Source: CAWKEY01 sp963696315 | Lineage (GTDB): Bacteria > Pseudomonadota > Gammaproteobacteria > Methylococcales > Methylomonadaceae | Assembly (NCBI GenBank): GCA_963696315.1 | Contig: CAVOJU010000021.1 | Span: forward strand, 68,318-132,317 | DNA: 64,000 nucleotides | Reading direction: 5' to 3' | In this document: in pieces, positions 18,435 to 29,805 of the stretch | Layout of the letters: each line of letters begins with the position of its first letter | How positions within the stretch are numbered: position 1 is the first letter of the stretch | The notes under the pieces: model-generated | What the model saw: only the letters and a program-made list of their open reading frames with translations | Told to the model about the DNA's origin: nothing | Database searches by the model: none | Program-made: the position numbers and the translations under genes

Positions 18435-20081
18435 TTACCAGTCCGGGAAACGCCAGAGGGATTTTTTGTCTTCCTCGGAGCGTTCCAGCTCTTTGGGTTT
18501 AAGCAGCTCACCCCAGTTGGTACGTTGATCCATTTCCTGTTTGATCGCATCCGGAACAAAATCCGTTTCGGCGCGGGTCTCCCAGCCGCCTCCCACAGCC
18601 TTGTACAAGGCAATGAGGTTGGTCGCAACGTCGCCGCTCACACGGGTATACTGTTGCTGGGTGGCTATCAGACTGCGCTGGGAGTCAAGTACCCGCTGAT
18701 AATCGACCAGGCCCTCGCTGTATTGATAGAGCGACAATTGTGTTGACCGTTTCGAAGCCTCGACGCTTTGGTTTAACTTCAGGCTTTCCTCCTGCGCCTT
18801 TAAAAACCCGATGACGGCATCTTCCGCCTCCTTGGCGGCATTCAAGACGGCGTTCTGGTAGCTGACCGCCAAGGCTTGAAAACGGGCATCCTCAACCCTG
18901 ACCTGATTGGTGATGCGCCCGTAATTGAATATATCCCACGAAACGCTGGGGCCAATGGAATATTGGAAGCTGTTCGACCTAAAAAGATCACCCAAATTAC
19001 TTGCCCCCATCGATGCATAAGTCAGCGCTGCATCGCTGGCGCGCAGATTAATCGAACCCAGCAACGAAAAATGCGGATACAGATCGGCCTTGGCGACGCC
19101 AATCAGGGCGCTCTGCGTCATCAACTGATTTTCCGCCAGTCGAATGTCAGGCCGCCGTCTGAGCAGATCGGCAGGAACACCAACCGCCACTTCTTTAGGC
19201 GCCGTAGGGATCAGTCCGGCTTCGCCCAGATAACTATCGATCGTTCCGGGTGTTTTGCCCAGCAATACGCTCAGGCTATTTTTTGCCTGGCGTAGCGCCG
19301 CTTGCAACGGAGGTATGGTCGCTTCGGTATTGCTCAACAGTGTTTTTGCCTGGAGATAATCGAGCTCGGTAATCAATCCGCCGGAGTAAAGCGCATCGGC
19401 GATGTTCAAGGTCTCGATTTGAATCTTCTGGTTTTCCAGGGCGACTTGAATTTGCTGTTCGAGAGTCCGGATAATGACATAGGTTCTTGCCACTTCCGCC
19501 GTCAGCGAAACCAGGACATCGTCATAGGTCGCAATCGACGCATCCAGGTTGGCCTGGCTGGCCTCGACACCACGGCGGAATTGACCCCATACATCCAGTT
19601 CCCAGCCGGCGTCAAAACCGATGCCGGTTGTGCCATACGACCTATCGATCAGGCTGGTGGTGTTGGGCGCATGGGCGCTGATTTGCTGAAAGCTCAGATC
19701 GCCATTGGCCTGCTGAACCTGGGGATATTCGAAACCGGTGGCAATGCCAAGCTGTGCACGGGCTTCCAGGATGCGCACGCCAGCCGCTTGCAGCGACAGA
19801 TTTTGATGGCGCGCCTCGTCGATCAAGCGGTTCAGAATGGGATCCTGAAAAACTGTCCACCAGGTACCCAATTCGGCGTCGCCACGTTTTAACGCGGTAT
19901 TCGAGGCTTCCAGCCAATCCTTTTTGACATCCAGTTTCGGCTGCTGATAATCGGGCCCGACCATCATGCAGCCTGCTGTCATGCTGATTGCAATCAAAAC
20001 GCCTAAGCGCAGACTTGATATGGCGGCTTTTTTGGGGGTCATCTGATATTTTTGCTTGGGTATCTGCAATGAAGTGTTCAT
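18435..20081 (-). CDS. RND efflux outer-membrane factor lipoprotein, NodT family
   Basis: The start ATG 20081 lies 4 bases after the stop of the RND pump gene, so this start was preferred to upstream codons. The N-terminus has a lipobox (ISMTAGCMMVGPDYQQP), followed by TWWTVFQDPILNRLIDEA and the two repeated TolC-like halves (GAGWELDVWGQFRR as FDAGWELDVWGQFRRG, then LPADLLRRRPDIRLAE-like VPADLLRRRPDIRLAENQ). At 548 residues it is full length, with a longer cytoplasmic lead than usual. It forms the outer-membrane channel of the efflux complex encoded just upstream. Confidence 0.9.
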   Translation of the reverse strand: MNTSLQIPKQKYQMTPKKAAISSLRLGVLIAISMTAGCMMVGPDYQQPKLDVKKDWLEASNTALKRGDAELGTWWTVFQDPILNRLIDEARHQNLSLQAAGVRILEARAQLGIATGFEYPQVQQANGDLSFQQISAHAPNTTSLIDRSYGTTGIGFDAGWELDVWGQFRRGVEASQANLDASIATYDDVLVSLTAEVARTYVIIRTLEQQIQVALENQKIQIETLNIADALYSGGLITELDYLQAKTLLSNTEATIPPLQAALRQAKNSLSVLLGKTPGTIDSYLGEAGLIPTAPKEVAVGVPADLLRRRPDIRLAENQLMTQSALIGVAKADLYPHFSLLGSINLRASDAALTYASMGASNLGDLFRSNSFQYSIGPSVSWDIFNYGRITNQVRVEDARFQALAVSYQNAVLNAAKEAEDAVIGFLKAQEESLKLNQSVEASKRSTQLSLYQYSEGLVDYQRVLDSQRSLIATQQQYTRVSGDVATNLIALYKAVGGGWETRAETDFVPDAIKQEMDQRTNWGELLKPKELERSEEDKKSLWRFPDW

Positions 20082-20085
20082 GCTG

Positions 20086-23000
20086 CTACACCGCCTTCTC
20101 TGTTTCGTTAGGTACCTTAAAGAAGATAGCATAGAGGACCGGCACCACGATAAGAATCAACACGGTCGAAAAACCCAAGCCGATTACGATAGTCACGGCC
20201 ATCGACACGAAAAAGGCGTCAGTGAACAACGGTATCATCCCCAGCATCGTGGTTCCCGACGACATACAAACCGGAATGAGCCGGCTAACGCCGGAATTCA
20301 AAACCGCTTGCAAAGGGGCTGTCCCTTGTCTGATCTGAACATCGATCTCATCGAGGACGACAATCGAGGCTTTAATCAGCATGCCGGACAGACTCATCAG
20401 TCCCAGCAGCGCCATAAAGCCGAAAGGCTGTGAAAAGCTTAACAGCCCGGTTACCACACCGATCAGCGCCAAAGGTACGGTCAGCCACAGCAACAAGGTT
20501 TTTTTGAGAGAATTGAATAAAATCAATACCGTCAACACCATCAAGCCAATAAACATCGGTATCGATCCGGCCAGATTGGCGTTGGCACGGGCCGAATCCT
20601 CGGCCTCGCCGCCCCAGGCCATGTAATAGCCTGGCTTGTTCCTGATCGGCCAAAGATCGTTATTTTGCACTTTCAGCGTTTCAGGTCCATGAGCAACGGA
20701 GGCATCGTTTTGGGCTTTGCCGAGCACCGCCGCCACATCGACCTCCAGGGCCTTTTCGATAGGCGCCTTGACTTTGGCAAACAATTCACTCGGCAGGCCT
20801 TCCCTGTGGATCGGCATGAATTCTGATCATTTTGCGTCTATCCCAGCGCCATAGATGCGCATCTTCAAATTCAACAGGAAAATCCGTGACCACTTGACCC
20901 ATCGGAATCATGGTTTGAGCCGCATTGCTCCACACCGGAATCGCCGCCAAACTGTTCAGATCGCTGCGCTCGCTTTCAGGCGACCTGGCCATGATCGGCA
21001 GCAGCTCATCCCGTTCCCGGTAAACACCCACTTTGGTGCCTTCGAAGGATGCGGCTAAGGCCTGGGCCAGATCCTTTCTGTCGATTCCGGCACGCCGAGC
21101 CTGCATTTCGGCTAACTGCGGCCTTAGGACTTTGACTTTTTCCCGCCATTCATTTCTGATCGCCTTGGCGGTGGGTTCGTTATGTAAAATATCCTCGGCC
21201 TTCGCCGCCATGCGGCGCAGTTCGTTCGAATCGGGGCCATAAATACGCAATTGAAGCTTGCCGCCGAGTTGACGGCCCAAGCACGAACAAGCGCGTGGTC
21301 ACCATCCCGCCGGGAAACATCGCCTCCAGTTCTCGCTGCACGCTTTTATTAAGCAATTCGATGCTCCGGTAATCATCGACATCGACCAAAATCTGAGCAT
21401 AGCTGGGATAAGGACTTTCAGGCGTGTAGGTCAGCAGAAAGCGCAACTGCCCGCCGCCGATCAGACTGGTCAGGTGAGTAACACCCTCCTGTTCTTTCAA
21501 ATAGGCTTCCGCGCGCTCGATTTGCCGTTCGGTTTCATGAATGTCGGTGCCCTCCGGAAACCAGAAATCAATATAAAACTGTGGGCGCGTGGAGTCGGGG
21601 AAAAAGCTGTTTTTGATCGAGCCGAAACCGATCACAGACATTGCAAATAATCCGACAACCACACCGACAACGAGCCAGCGATGGCGAATACAGCGAACCA
21701 GAAACTTACTGTAAACGGCATAAAAGCCGCTGGCATAGGGGTCGGTGTCACCCTCCTCGCCGGCATTCATATTCTGCTTCAAAAAAATGCTGCACAGCAG
21801 CGGTGTACAGGTAACCGCTGTCAACCAGCTTAACGAAAGCGATACCAGGATAACGGTAAACAAGGAACGGCAATATTCGCCGGTAGAATCATCGGAAGTG
21901 CCAATGGCGGCAAATGCCGTGATAGCGACCACGGTTCCACCCAACATCGGCAAGGCGTTTTGGGCCACCACCTCGCTGGCGGCTTCAAATCCCGATTGCC
22001 CGCGCTGCATTTTCATGCGCATACCGTCGGCAACGACGATCGCACAATCCACCAGCATCCCCAGCGCGATGATTAATGCGCCCAAGGAAATCCGCTCCAG
22101 CGTGATGTCCAGCATTTGCATGAAGATGAACGTGCCCATGATCGTGATCAGCAACACGACACCCAGGATCAAGCCGCTGCGTAAACCCATGAAAACCAGC
22201 AACACAGCGACAACGATCACAACAGCTTCAATCAAATTAATAATAAAGCCGCTTAATGAGGCCGTCACCGCATCTGCCTGATGCGATATTTTATGCAATT
22301 CCATGCCGACTGGCCGCAGCGATTCGAGTTCCTTAAAGCGTTGATCCAACGATTCGCCCATGGCCACGACGTTGCCGCCTTGCACCGTAGAAATACCGAT
22401 TGCAACCGCAGGCTGGCCGTCATAACGCAGCCTGCTGGCCGGCGGATCGCGATACTCCCGCTTGATATCAGCCACATCTCGAAGATAAATCAGGCTTTGA
22501 GATTTTGGATTTCTGGGCGTGATCAATAAATCACCGAATTCCTGTTCGGATTTGAATTCGCCGGTCGGGTTAATTGGAATAAATTCTTGACCCAAATGCA
22601 AGTTGCCGGCAGCAGCAACCAGGTTCTTGTCCCCTAAGGACAGGTAAATATCTTGCGGTGAAACGCCCAGTTGGGCCATTTTCTCACGGCGCATCTCGAC
22701 ATAGATCACTTCCTTCTGATCGCCATAGAGACTGATCCGCTTCACATCCTTGGCTTTAAGCAATTCCCGCTGCAGCAGCTTGGCATAATCGTAAATTTCT
22801 TTATAGGTATAACCTTCGCCGGTAATGGCCAAATAGATACCGTAAACATCGCCGAAATCATCGTTAACTAACGACGGACCGGCCTTCGGCGGCAGTTTCA
22901 TCTGCGCATCGTTGACCTTTCTGCGCAGCTCATCCCAGACTTGAGGAAGTCCGTTTTTGTCATATTGATCCTTGATTTTGGCTTTTACCGTTGACATGCC

Positions 23001-23258
23001 GCGATAGGATCTCGACTCGATTTTTTCGAGCTGCCCCATCTCCTGAACGGCTTTTTCGATGACGTTGGTCACCTCTTCTTCGACTTCGGCGGCGGATGCG
23101 CCCGGATAAGGGGTGCTGATCACCGCTTCTTTAATCGTAAATTCGGGGTCCTCCAACCGGCTTAACGACTGGTAGGAATTCCAACCGACAACCAGGGCAA
23201 GCACGATCAACACCCAGGTGATCAAACTCTTGCTGATACTCCATTCTGCCAGATTCAT
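20086..23258 (-). pseudogene. RND efflux pump, inner-membrane transporter, two frameshifts
   Basis: From ATG 23258 the first 660 residues are a normal HAE-RND protein: first helix, porter domains, GALIIALGMLVDCAIVVADG in helix 4 and FFPDSTRPQFYIDFWFPEG at the second porter domain. Near 21270 one extra base shifts the frame before GGKLQLRIYGPD. Near 20800, in a run of G, the frame shifts again before GLPSELFAKVKAPIEKAL. The rest is normal: GLMSLSGMLIKASIVVLDEI, and the end KVPNETEKAV. The rebuilt length is about 1056 residues. Adaptor upstream (20 bases) and outer-membrane factor downstream form one operon. If both shifts are real the operon makes no pump. Confidence 0.88.
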
Positions 23259-23277
23259 CTGCTGCTCCTTATTTCAG

Positions 23278-24387
23278 TTAATCAAATGCTCTGACGGTTT
23301 GACCCTCGCGGAGCGTACTGACGCCACTAACAGCAATGGTTTCACCCTGGTTCAGCCCGGCTTTAATCAGAATGTTGTCGCTACCGCTCAACTCCCCCGT
23401 TGTCACAGGCCGGCGCTGAACCTTCATGGTTTTCGCGTCTACAACCCAAACGCCAGACTTACCCTCGTTGTCCGCGAATACCGCAACGGCCGGGATGCTG
23501 ATAACGGCATCGGCCATAACCGCTTCGGACAAATCGAAAATGACGGTTGCCGTCATACCCGGAAGAATCCTGACACCGCTGGGCGCCGGCATGACGAAGA
23601 CGACCTGGTAGGTTTGCGTCAAAGGATCGGCCTGGGCTGCGAATTCCTTCATGGACAACTCAAAGAGCCGGCCAGGAGCGCTGGCAAATTCCGCGCTGAC
23701 ACGCGGTTTAGTGCGACGTATCGGTGCTACGAGCAATTCCGGAATATCGACCAGTACTTCGATATTGGTCGTGTTCTGCAAACTGATAACAGTCTGTTTG
23801 GCTTGAACTTCCTGATAATTATCGACGTGTTTTTTAGCAATGACGCCGCTGAACGGCGAACGCAAAGAGGTATAAAGCAGCTGATCCTTGGCGGCTTGAA
23901 CCCCGGCCTCTGCTGATTGTAGCTCGGCCCTGGAGACATTTTCGGCGGCACGTTTTAACGAAACCATCGAATCGCTGACGGCGCCGGGTTCTTTTTCCTT
24001 AACAGTGACATAGCGTTTGTACTCTACGATATCATAAGCCAGTTTCGCTTTGGCCTTGGCTAACGTACCCATCGCGTTGCGCAGATTGGTTTCGAAGTCG
24101 CGGGGATCGATGCGGGCAAGCAGATCGCCTTTTTTGACGCGCTGGCCCTCCTTAACCGGCAATTCAATGAGGGGGCCTGAAACCTGAAAGGCAAGATCCA
24201 CCCGATCCGAGGCTCTGACGGTACCCGGCATTTTCTGTGTCTGATCCGTGAGCATGCCGCCTACTGTCAATAATTTAACAGGCCGGACGAGCTGTTCAGT
24301 TTCAGAAGTCTGTTGTTCCTGACAGCCATTCAGAATCAACATGGCAGCTACCACAGCTCCCGCCATGAACGCTTTTCTCATTAACAT
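23278..24387 (-). CDS. RND periplasmic adaptor (membrane fusion) lipoprotein
   Basis: ATG 24387 was chosen because AGGGG lies 6 bases upstream. The lipobox is MLILNGC. The mature protein shows the barrel-sandwich lipoyl halves (VSGPLIELPVKEGQRVKKGDLLARIDPRDFE and its partner SPFSGVIAKKHVDNYQEVQA, cited in part), a helical hairpin between them, and the beta-barrel with LPGMTATV. It is 369 residues, normal for the family. It is the first gene of the adaptor-pump-channel operon on the minus strand and would link the RND pump to its outer-membrane factor. No regulator gene is adjacent. Confidence 0.88.
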   Translation of the reverse strand: MLMRKAFMAGAVVAAMLILNGCQEQQTSETEQLVRPVKLLTVGGMLTDQTQKMPGTVRASDRVDLAFQVSGPLIELPVKEGQRVKKGDLLARIDPRDFETNLRNAMGTLAKAKAKLAYDIVEYKRYVTVKEKEPGAVSDSMVSLKRAAENVSRAELQSAEAGVQAAKDQLLYTSLRSPFSGVIAKKHVDNYQEVQAKQTVISLQNTTNIEVLVDIPELLVAPIRRTKPRVSAEFASAPGRLFELSMKEFAAQADPLTQTYQVVFVMPAPSGVRILPGMTATVIFDLSEAVMADAVISIPAVAVFADNEGKSGVWVVDAKTMKVQRRPVTTGELSGSDNILIKAGLNQGETIAVSGVSTLREGQTVRAFD

Positions 24388-24527
24388 ACAAACCCCTTGT
24401 TTCCCATTGTTCATCAATAGTCCCCTCATCCTGTTCACACCAGCGCCGATCATACAACGAGATCATGACTTACTTTACAATTAACCACTGCGCAGCGCCC
24501 TGATTTTTACCGGCGCTTTTCCCAAAA

Positions 24528-24995
24528 TTATTGCACGGAATAGCCGCGGCCAGTAAGACACGCGCCTAAAGCACGGTTGTAATTATTCGCAGCGTCATTG
24601 GCTCCGGTTGCCGCGGCTGCTTTGTTGGCATCAACTTGTCCAAAGCCCCGTTTCAAACCGCCGGCCGTGGCCCCTATAGCTGCGCCTTTGCCCGCATCGC
24701 CGGCAATGGCTCCGATCGCTGCGCCCGCAGCCGCACCGCGCAATCCACCCCTAGCGGTCTCGCGGCCTACACTGCCTTGCGGGGCGCTTGATTGCGGAGC
24801 GGAAGCGCCGCTACTGGGATCAAAACCAGTTTGCTGCACAGCCCACGTGTGACATTCATAACGGTCTTTGGATACTTGGTCCGGCGTTTGCCCCTGCGCA
24901 GGATAGACCATGATTTGTTGTGCAAATACCGATGCAGGCAAAGCGCCCAGCAAGAAAGCGGTAATAAGTTTTAAGTGTTTTAAAGCTGTTTTCAT
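24528..24995 (-). CDS. Glycine-zipper exported protein
   Basis: A 155-residue protein with a Sec signal (HLKLITAFLLGALPASVFAQ). The mature part has DRYECHTWAVQQTGFDP, a Ser/Ala/Pro linker, then a glycine zipper (GAAAGAAIGAIAGDAGKGAA) that could insert in or pack against membrane, and a C-terminal NYNRALGACLTGRGYSV. Two cysteines frame the zipper. This layout is common for small envelope proteins in proteobacteria, some of them linked to surface stress. No function is assigned. It is 140 bases upstream of the adaptor gene on the same strand. Confidence 0.7.
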   Translation of the reverse strand: MKTALKHLKLITAFLLGALPASVFAQQIMVYPAQGQTPDQVSKDRYECHTWAVQQTGFDPSSGASAPQSSAPQGSVGRETARGGLRGAAAGAAIGAIAGDAGKGAAIGATAGGLKRGFGQVDANKAAAATGANDAANNYNRALGACLTGRGYSVQ

Positions 24996-25931
24996 CTTGA
25001 TACCTCAGGTGAAATAAAAAAAATATTCTTACTATTCGGCGTAAAGGAGAAATCCTTTCTCACTCCTGGAGAAGGCTAGGATGGGGGATCAAAACCAGTA
25101 ATTTTCTGTATTTTGATTCTCCTCATACTGCCCTCTCCAGCAGGAGAGGGACTAGGTACTTCGCGCTGATGAGTTACGAATATTGTGACTATATCAGCGT
25201 TTTTTGCAAGGTACTTGATTGCGCTGTCATTTCGACCAATGGGACGACTGCATGGATGCAGGAGGTCAGGGTAATGCAGGAGCGATTATAGAGAAAACTT
25301 AATCACCGGAGCATGAGCACAGACTTCAAGATTCCTCACTTTGCCCGGAATGACGCTTAATAGTTGCAAAAGAGCTAAAGTACCAGTATTCGCAATTTGC
25401 GGCTATTGGACTTTAGGCCAAGCCCTCTCCTAAGACTATGGCGCATGGATTTCAGGCCAAGCGCATTAAAGCCTTCAACAAAATCAAGCTTTTGAAAATT
25501 GACATCAATTTCTTCCTGCTCGCTGACCTGCTTGACTGGTAAACTGTGGCCGGCCATTCGCGGCGCTCTGGATCGGATCAGTTGCAAGTGACTTTAGGGG
25601 GTTGGTATTACTTTCGCGTTGGAAGCCATTAAAGCACACAGACAGGGCTTATTTGTACAAGGCTTGTATTTTGATCCGACAACGCTGAGGCTTGAAGTTT
25701 TATAATTTCAATAGTGTATAGTGGAATCCGGGCTTAAAATGAACACTGCAACATAATAAATTCATAATTACAGGGCTTATCCATGCCTTCTTTCGCCAAT
25801 CATCCCCGCAGCCCATCAACATGGCATGCAGAAGCAGCGGAACAGTGTCCCGGCCCAACACATCAAAGGCTACGGATGCTGGCGCGCAGTGCTCATCCTG
25901 GCTGAAACCATAGAACTCAAAGAGGTTTTTC
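24996..25931. other. 936-base region without a convincing gene
   Basis: The stretch holds a palindromic repeat (25065-25152), then sequence with the look of dispersed repeats (GTCATTTCGACC at 25229 and a complementary-like GGAATGAC at 25349). Two open frames on the minus strand (25375-25587 and 25700-25981) have no ribosome site, no recognisable domain and uneven composition, and are not called. Confidence 0.5.
25065..25152. repeat. Palindromic dispersed-type element
   Basis: Arms of about 36 bases: CTCCTGGAGAAGGCTAGG near 25065 pairs imperfectly with CTGCCCTCTCCAGCAGGAG near 25130, extended inward by GATCAAAA with TTTTGATT. Likely a REP/MITE-like unit. Confidence 0.5.
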
Positions 25932-27071
25932 TTGCCTAGCTTAATTCTATCGCGGGTTTTAGCGAATATTCCCGCTAACAATCCAATTCCCTATACCAAA
26001 CCACTCTTGCTCCTGACAATGGCAGCCCTGATCACAGGATGTCATTCCTTTGGACCCGATGGACTCAGGGGCACCTATCCGCTATACAATGCAGCGATCG
26101 TTGATAGCCAGAGTGAGCAGTTCATACAAAACATTGTGCGCTTGCACTACCGGGATCCGGTGTTCTTTCTGGATGTAGTCAGTGTAACCGCTTCCCTGAA
26201 GATGGACCTGGCGGCAGGCTTGGATCAATCTGCCTTCGATTTAAGCAGCGGCGGCGCTGATATTTTGCAGTTTAATGCAGGCGGGGCATATACCACCGCG
26301 CCGACGATTGCCTACGCGCCGCTTCAGGGCGAGAGCTTTGTCAAGAGCGTGCTCAGGCCTATTGCTATTGAAGACGTGTTTGCACTAGCCGGATCTGGAT
26401 GGAGCGTCCGGCGGGTGCTGGGTCTTTGCGTGGAACGCATCAACGGACTCGAGAATGCGTCAATCGCTTCGGGACCAACCCCCAAATTTTCTCCGAAGCG
26501 TATCGATCAATTCAATCGGCTGTTACAACTCTTTGATCAGGTGACGAGCGAAGACCTCATAATCCCAAGAATTGATCCAGACACCAAGGAGATGCAGCTG
26601 GAAATCAAATCGTCCCCTTTGTACCATGACGCGATCCGGGAAATCAAACAACTGCTCGGACTTGATCAGAATCGTGAGGTCTATCGTGTCAACAGCGACT
26701 TTCGCCAAAACCGGGACGACACTATCTCGATACGGAGCCGCTCGCTCATGAGTATTTTTTTCTATCTGTCCCACCATGTAGATATACCTGAAGCTCACAA
26801 AGCCGCGGGTTTAGTGACGGTCACCCGAAACCAGGACGGGTCCGAATTTGACTGGGGCAAGACTGCAGGCGGGAGCCTCTTTCACATCCGCCAAAGCGAA
26901 AAGGAGCCGGAACTAGCTTTTGTCTCGATACCGTATCGTGGTCAATGGTTTTACCTAGCCGATAACGACCTGGAATCGAAGTCAAGCTTTATGCTTCTGA
27001 CCCAGTTGTTCCGTCTGCAAGCCGGAGCCACCAAATCCGCCGGGCCCACCTTAACCTTGCCCGTGCGTTGA
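25932..27071 (+). CDS. Lipoprotein of unknown function
   Basis: A TTG start at 25932 follows AGAGG. The signal has a lipobox (LTMAALITGCHSF), with Cys about 37 residues in. The mature 340 residues show LRGTYPLYNAAIVDSQSEQF, NIVRLHYRDPVFFLDVVSVT and a C-terminal SIPYRGQWFYLADNDLESKS, FMLLTQLFRLQAG. I recall similar conserved lipoproteins in gamma- and betaproteobacteria, but no function. It is intact. The next gene is an MscK-like channel on the same strand, separated by a 126-base repeat. Confidence 0.7.
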   Translation: MPSLILSRVLANIPANNPIPYTKPLLLLTMAALITGCHSFGPDGLRGTYPLYNAAIVDSQSEQFIQNIVRLHYRDPVFFLDVVSVTASLKMDLAAGLDQSAFDLSSGGADILQFNAGGAYTTAPTIAYAPLQGESFVKSVLRPIAIEDVFALAGSGWSVRRVLGLCVERINGLENASIASGPTPKFSPKRIDQFNRLLQLFDQVTSEDLIIPRIDPDTKEMQLEIKSSPLYHDAIREIKQLLGLDQNREVYRVNSDFRQNRDDTISIRSRSLMSIFFYLSHHVDIPEAHKAAGLVTVTRNQDGSEFDWGKTAGGSLFHIRQSEKEPELAFVSIPYRGQWFYLADNDLESKSSFMLLTQLFRLQAGATKSAGPTLTLPVR

Positions 27072-27151
27072 CCCGGGTCTTCTTTAGCGATGTATTATGG
27101 CTTGCACTGGCATACATCGCGGCCGCTTGTCCCTATGGGCAGCAAAGTCAC

Positions 27152-27277
27152 TTAGGAACGCGTATCAAATAACTTGCACAACTCTGAGAAACAATTTTTT
27201 GCGCAGGTGCGGATTTATCCGCACTGTGCGAATACATTCACACCTACGCTTGTTCAACGTATTTTATCCGCATTACT
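27152..27277 (+). repeat. 126-base direct repeat, copy 1
   Basis: Aligns without gaps to 29806-29931 at about 90 percent identity (13 differences by eye). It contains a hairpin-forming core, GGTGCGGATTTATCCGCAC, and a wider pairing of CAGGTG with CACCTA. It lies just before the MscK-like gene. Confidence 0.85.
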
Positions 27278-27307
27278 TGCAGTACTCTTTTTTATCAGGC
27301 TATTAAA

Positions 27308-29741
27308 ATGCTTCAAACACTAAAACAGTACCGCATCGTGCACAGGCGTCCCGGATATAAGACGATAAATCCTGGCGTATTCCGGGTTCTCATGGGCCTG
27401 CTGATGATGCTAGGGATAACCTTGTCCCCGGCTTCGGCTGCGCCTTCATCTCCCCTGATGAGCGGGATAATGAAACAAGCCTCCGGCAAGTCCGTCACGG
27501 TAAAGTCCGGGATCAATCCCGCCGCGCTTATCGAGGATATCAAGAAAAAACTTGCTGAAACCAACGAGAAGCTTGCTCTCCTGCCGATGGAGGAGGAAAC
27601 CGGGGCGCCTTCAACTGAGGCAGGCATGGACAATATGACTAAACGCAGGATATATCTCAAGCAGTTGGCTTATACCTGTGAAGCGCTGCTTTCTCGCCTG
27701 GAAAATTTGCAGGCGAGTCAGAAGCGCCGCATCGAACTGGAAAAAGAAACCACCGGCTGGTCCGGATTCAGTGAACAATCCACCCATCCCTTTCTAAAGG
27801 TAGATGAGCTTAAGGAGTTAGTTCGAGCACTTGGCAGACGCCAGAATGAGCTTGAGTCCTGGATCGCATGCGATTGATGCGATGGGGCTACTGATCGTAA
27901 ATACCGTCGAGAATTCAACAGTCAAGCTTAGACAAATTGACGAGGCTATAGAGCAGGCCAAAAATTCACCTGACCAGCAAGCCCTTCTGAGGAGGCAGCG
28001 TGATATATTGTTGCTGCAAAATCAGATTGATGGGACACGTGCCATTGGTTTTGAGATTGAAAAACAAACGGTTCAGGAAGAACTGCTGGAAACCAGGGCA
28101 CGCCAGCAACTGGCTACTAAACAGCTTGGCGTGGCAGCAGCGCATGTGGAATTAACGCAGCAAGACCTCGATCAGGTACACAAAAATATTGAAATTGAAA
28201 GCCAGCATATTATTCAGGAGCTTAATCATTTGGTATCCGAGTTCGAAGTTCTCAATCAGGGAAAACCCTTGCCGGATATCACAGGAAGAACAGCACAACC
28301 GCAATTAGCAGGGCCGGCAGCGATTGAACAGTTACGCCAGGCGCAACGGGAAAACGCCGACATTAAACACCTAATGCTTAGCAGAATACTGGCTTATCTG
28401 GAGTTGAAGCGGGATATTTGGAATCTTCGCTGGGCTTATGCCAAAGTGAGCGATCGTGAAAAAGCCAAAGAGGCTTATGACAAGATTGCCAAGCATCAGG
28501 TATTTCTCAAATCTGTTGGTAATTATATCAGCCAGCTTCGCCACCGCGTTCTCGAACGCGTCACCGACCAAGCTGTTAAGGAACTCGATGTAAATGTAAC
28601 AGTTACCGAGTCTCAACCTTTGAGGGATGAGTTAAGAAATCTTGATCTTGACCAGGTGCTTTCCTATTCAAGGCTTTTGGGGGCAATTGAATCAACAGCA
28701 AACTTGCTGGATCGCTGCAAGCTGGAACTGGACGCAAGGTTACGGGTAATCGCCTTTACCGACCACCTGAAGGAAGCTTTTTTTACGGCCCGTGACTTTT
28801 TATCTCAGGCTTGGACGTTTGAACTCTTCGCAGCCCAAGACACTATCGAGGTTGATGGACAACAAATTAGCGGCAAACGTAGCATCACCGTTGATAAGGT
28901 TTTGACGGCTTTAGCGATACTGGTCTTTGGGTGCCTGATTGCAGCCCGCTTGGCAAATCTGATCGAACACATCATGGTGATGCGTTTCGGCATGGACGAG
29001 AGCCTTGCCCGTATTGCGCGACGCTGGATAATGTTTGTCGAGGTCATGATTCTGGTGGTTGTAAGTATGTTGGTGGCCAGGATTCCATTGACAATCTTCG
29101 CCTTCATGGGCGGCGCGGTGGCTATCGGCGCAGGCTTTGGCATGCAGAACCTGCTCAAGAATTTGATCAGCGGCCTTATGCTGCTTATGGAGCGCCCTTT
29201 TCGGCCGGGGGATATGGTCGAAGTCGGCGGTATCCGTGGCCGCATTACGGACATCGGGGTGCGCAGTTCCCACATTCTCGATGCAAACGGTATTGAGACG
29301 CTGGTTCCTAATAGCACCTTCATTGAACAAAACGTAACCAACTGGACGCTGCATGATCAAACGATACGCATCGTGGTCAATATCGGCGTTGCTTATGGCT
29401 CGCCAATAAAAGAGGTGCGTAGACTGCTCCTTGAAGCCGCCGACCAGCATGGACTGGCTCTCGACGAACCTGCTCCCACGGTGTTGTTTGAGGATTTCGG
29501 CAGCGACGCATTGCTCTTCGGCTTGTATATCTGGATCGAACTCAAGCGTGATGTGTCCTGGAAAGTTATCGCCAGCGACCTGCGTTATATGATCCACAAG
29601 AGCCTGGATGAACATGGCATCGTGATTGCCTTTCCGCAACGGGATGTTCATATTGATAGCAGCCGGCCACTGGAGGTTCGCGTGCTTGCCGATGCCCCTG
29701 ATACCAAAAACCGTGGCTTAAACTCCAAAGGGAAACTTTAA
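27308..29741 (+). pseudogene. MscK/KefA-type mechanosensitive channel, probable frameshift
   Basis: The first frame (ATG 27308) gives a signal peptide (LLMMLGITLSPASAAPSS) and a helical periplasmic start. Around 27840-27877 the frame changes and the second frame continues a long coiled-coil periplasmic domain (QIDEAIEQAKNSPDQQALLR and on), then membrane helices and the MscS core: AFMGGAVAIGAGFGMQNLLK, MERPFRPGDMVEVGG, IGVRSSHILDANGIETLVPN, and VIAFPQRDVHID. The joined protein is about 810 residues. Starting only in the second frame would remove the export signal. The gene is flanked by copies of the 126-base repeat. Confidence 0.75.
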
Positions 29742-29805
29742 TCGTGATGCGGGTATTCGCTTTTATAGTGTTTTGTAAGCCTTCAGTGTCATTTCAATAA
29801 CAACT

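Noticed and set aside
19302..19892. 196-codon open frame opposite the outer-membrane factor gene
   Set aside because: It lies wholly antisense to a gene with clear family motifs and has no ribosome site or domain.
23218..23916. 232-codon open frame opposite the adaptor gene
   Set aside because: Antisense to a full-length adaptor with intact lipoyl and barrel parts.
25700..25981. 93-codon minus-strand open frame
   Set aside because: No ribosome site, no known domain, and it overlaps the start of an oppositely oriented lipoprotein gene.
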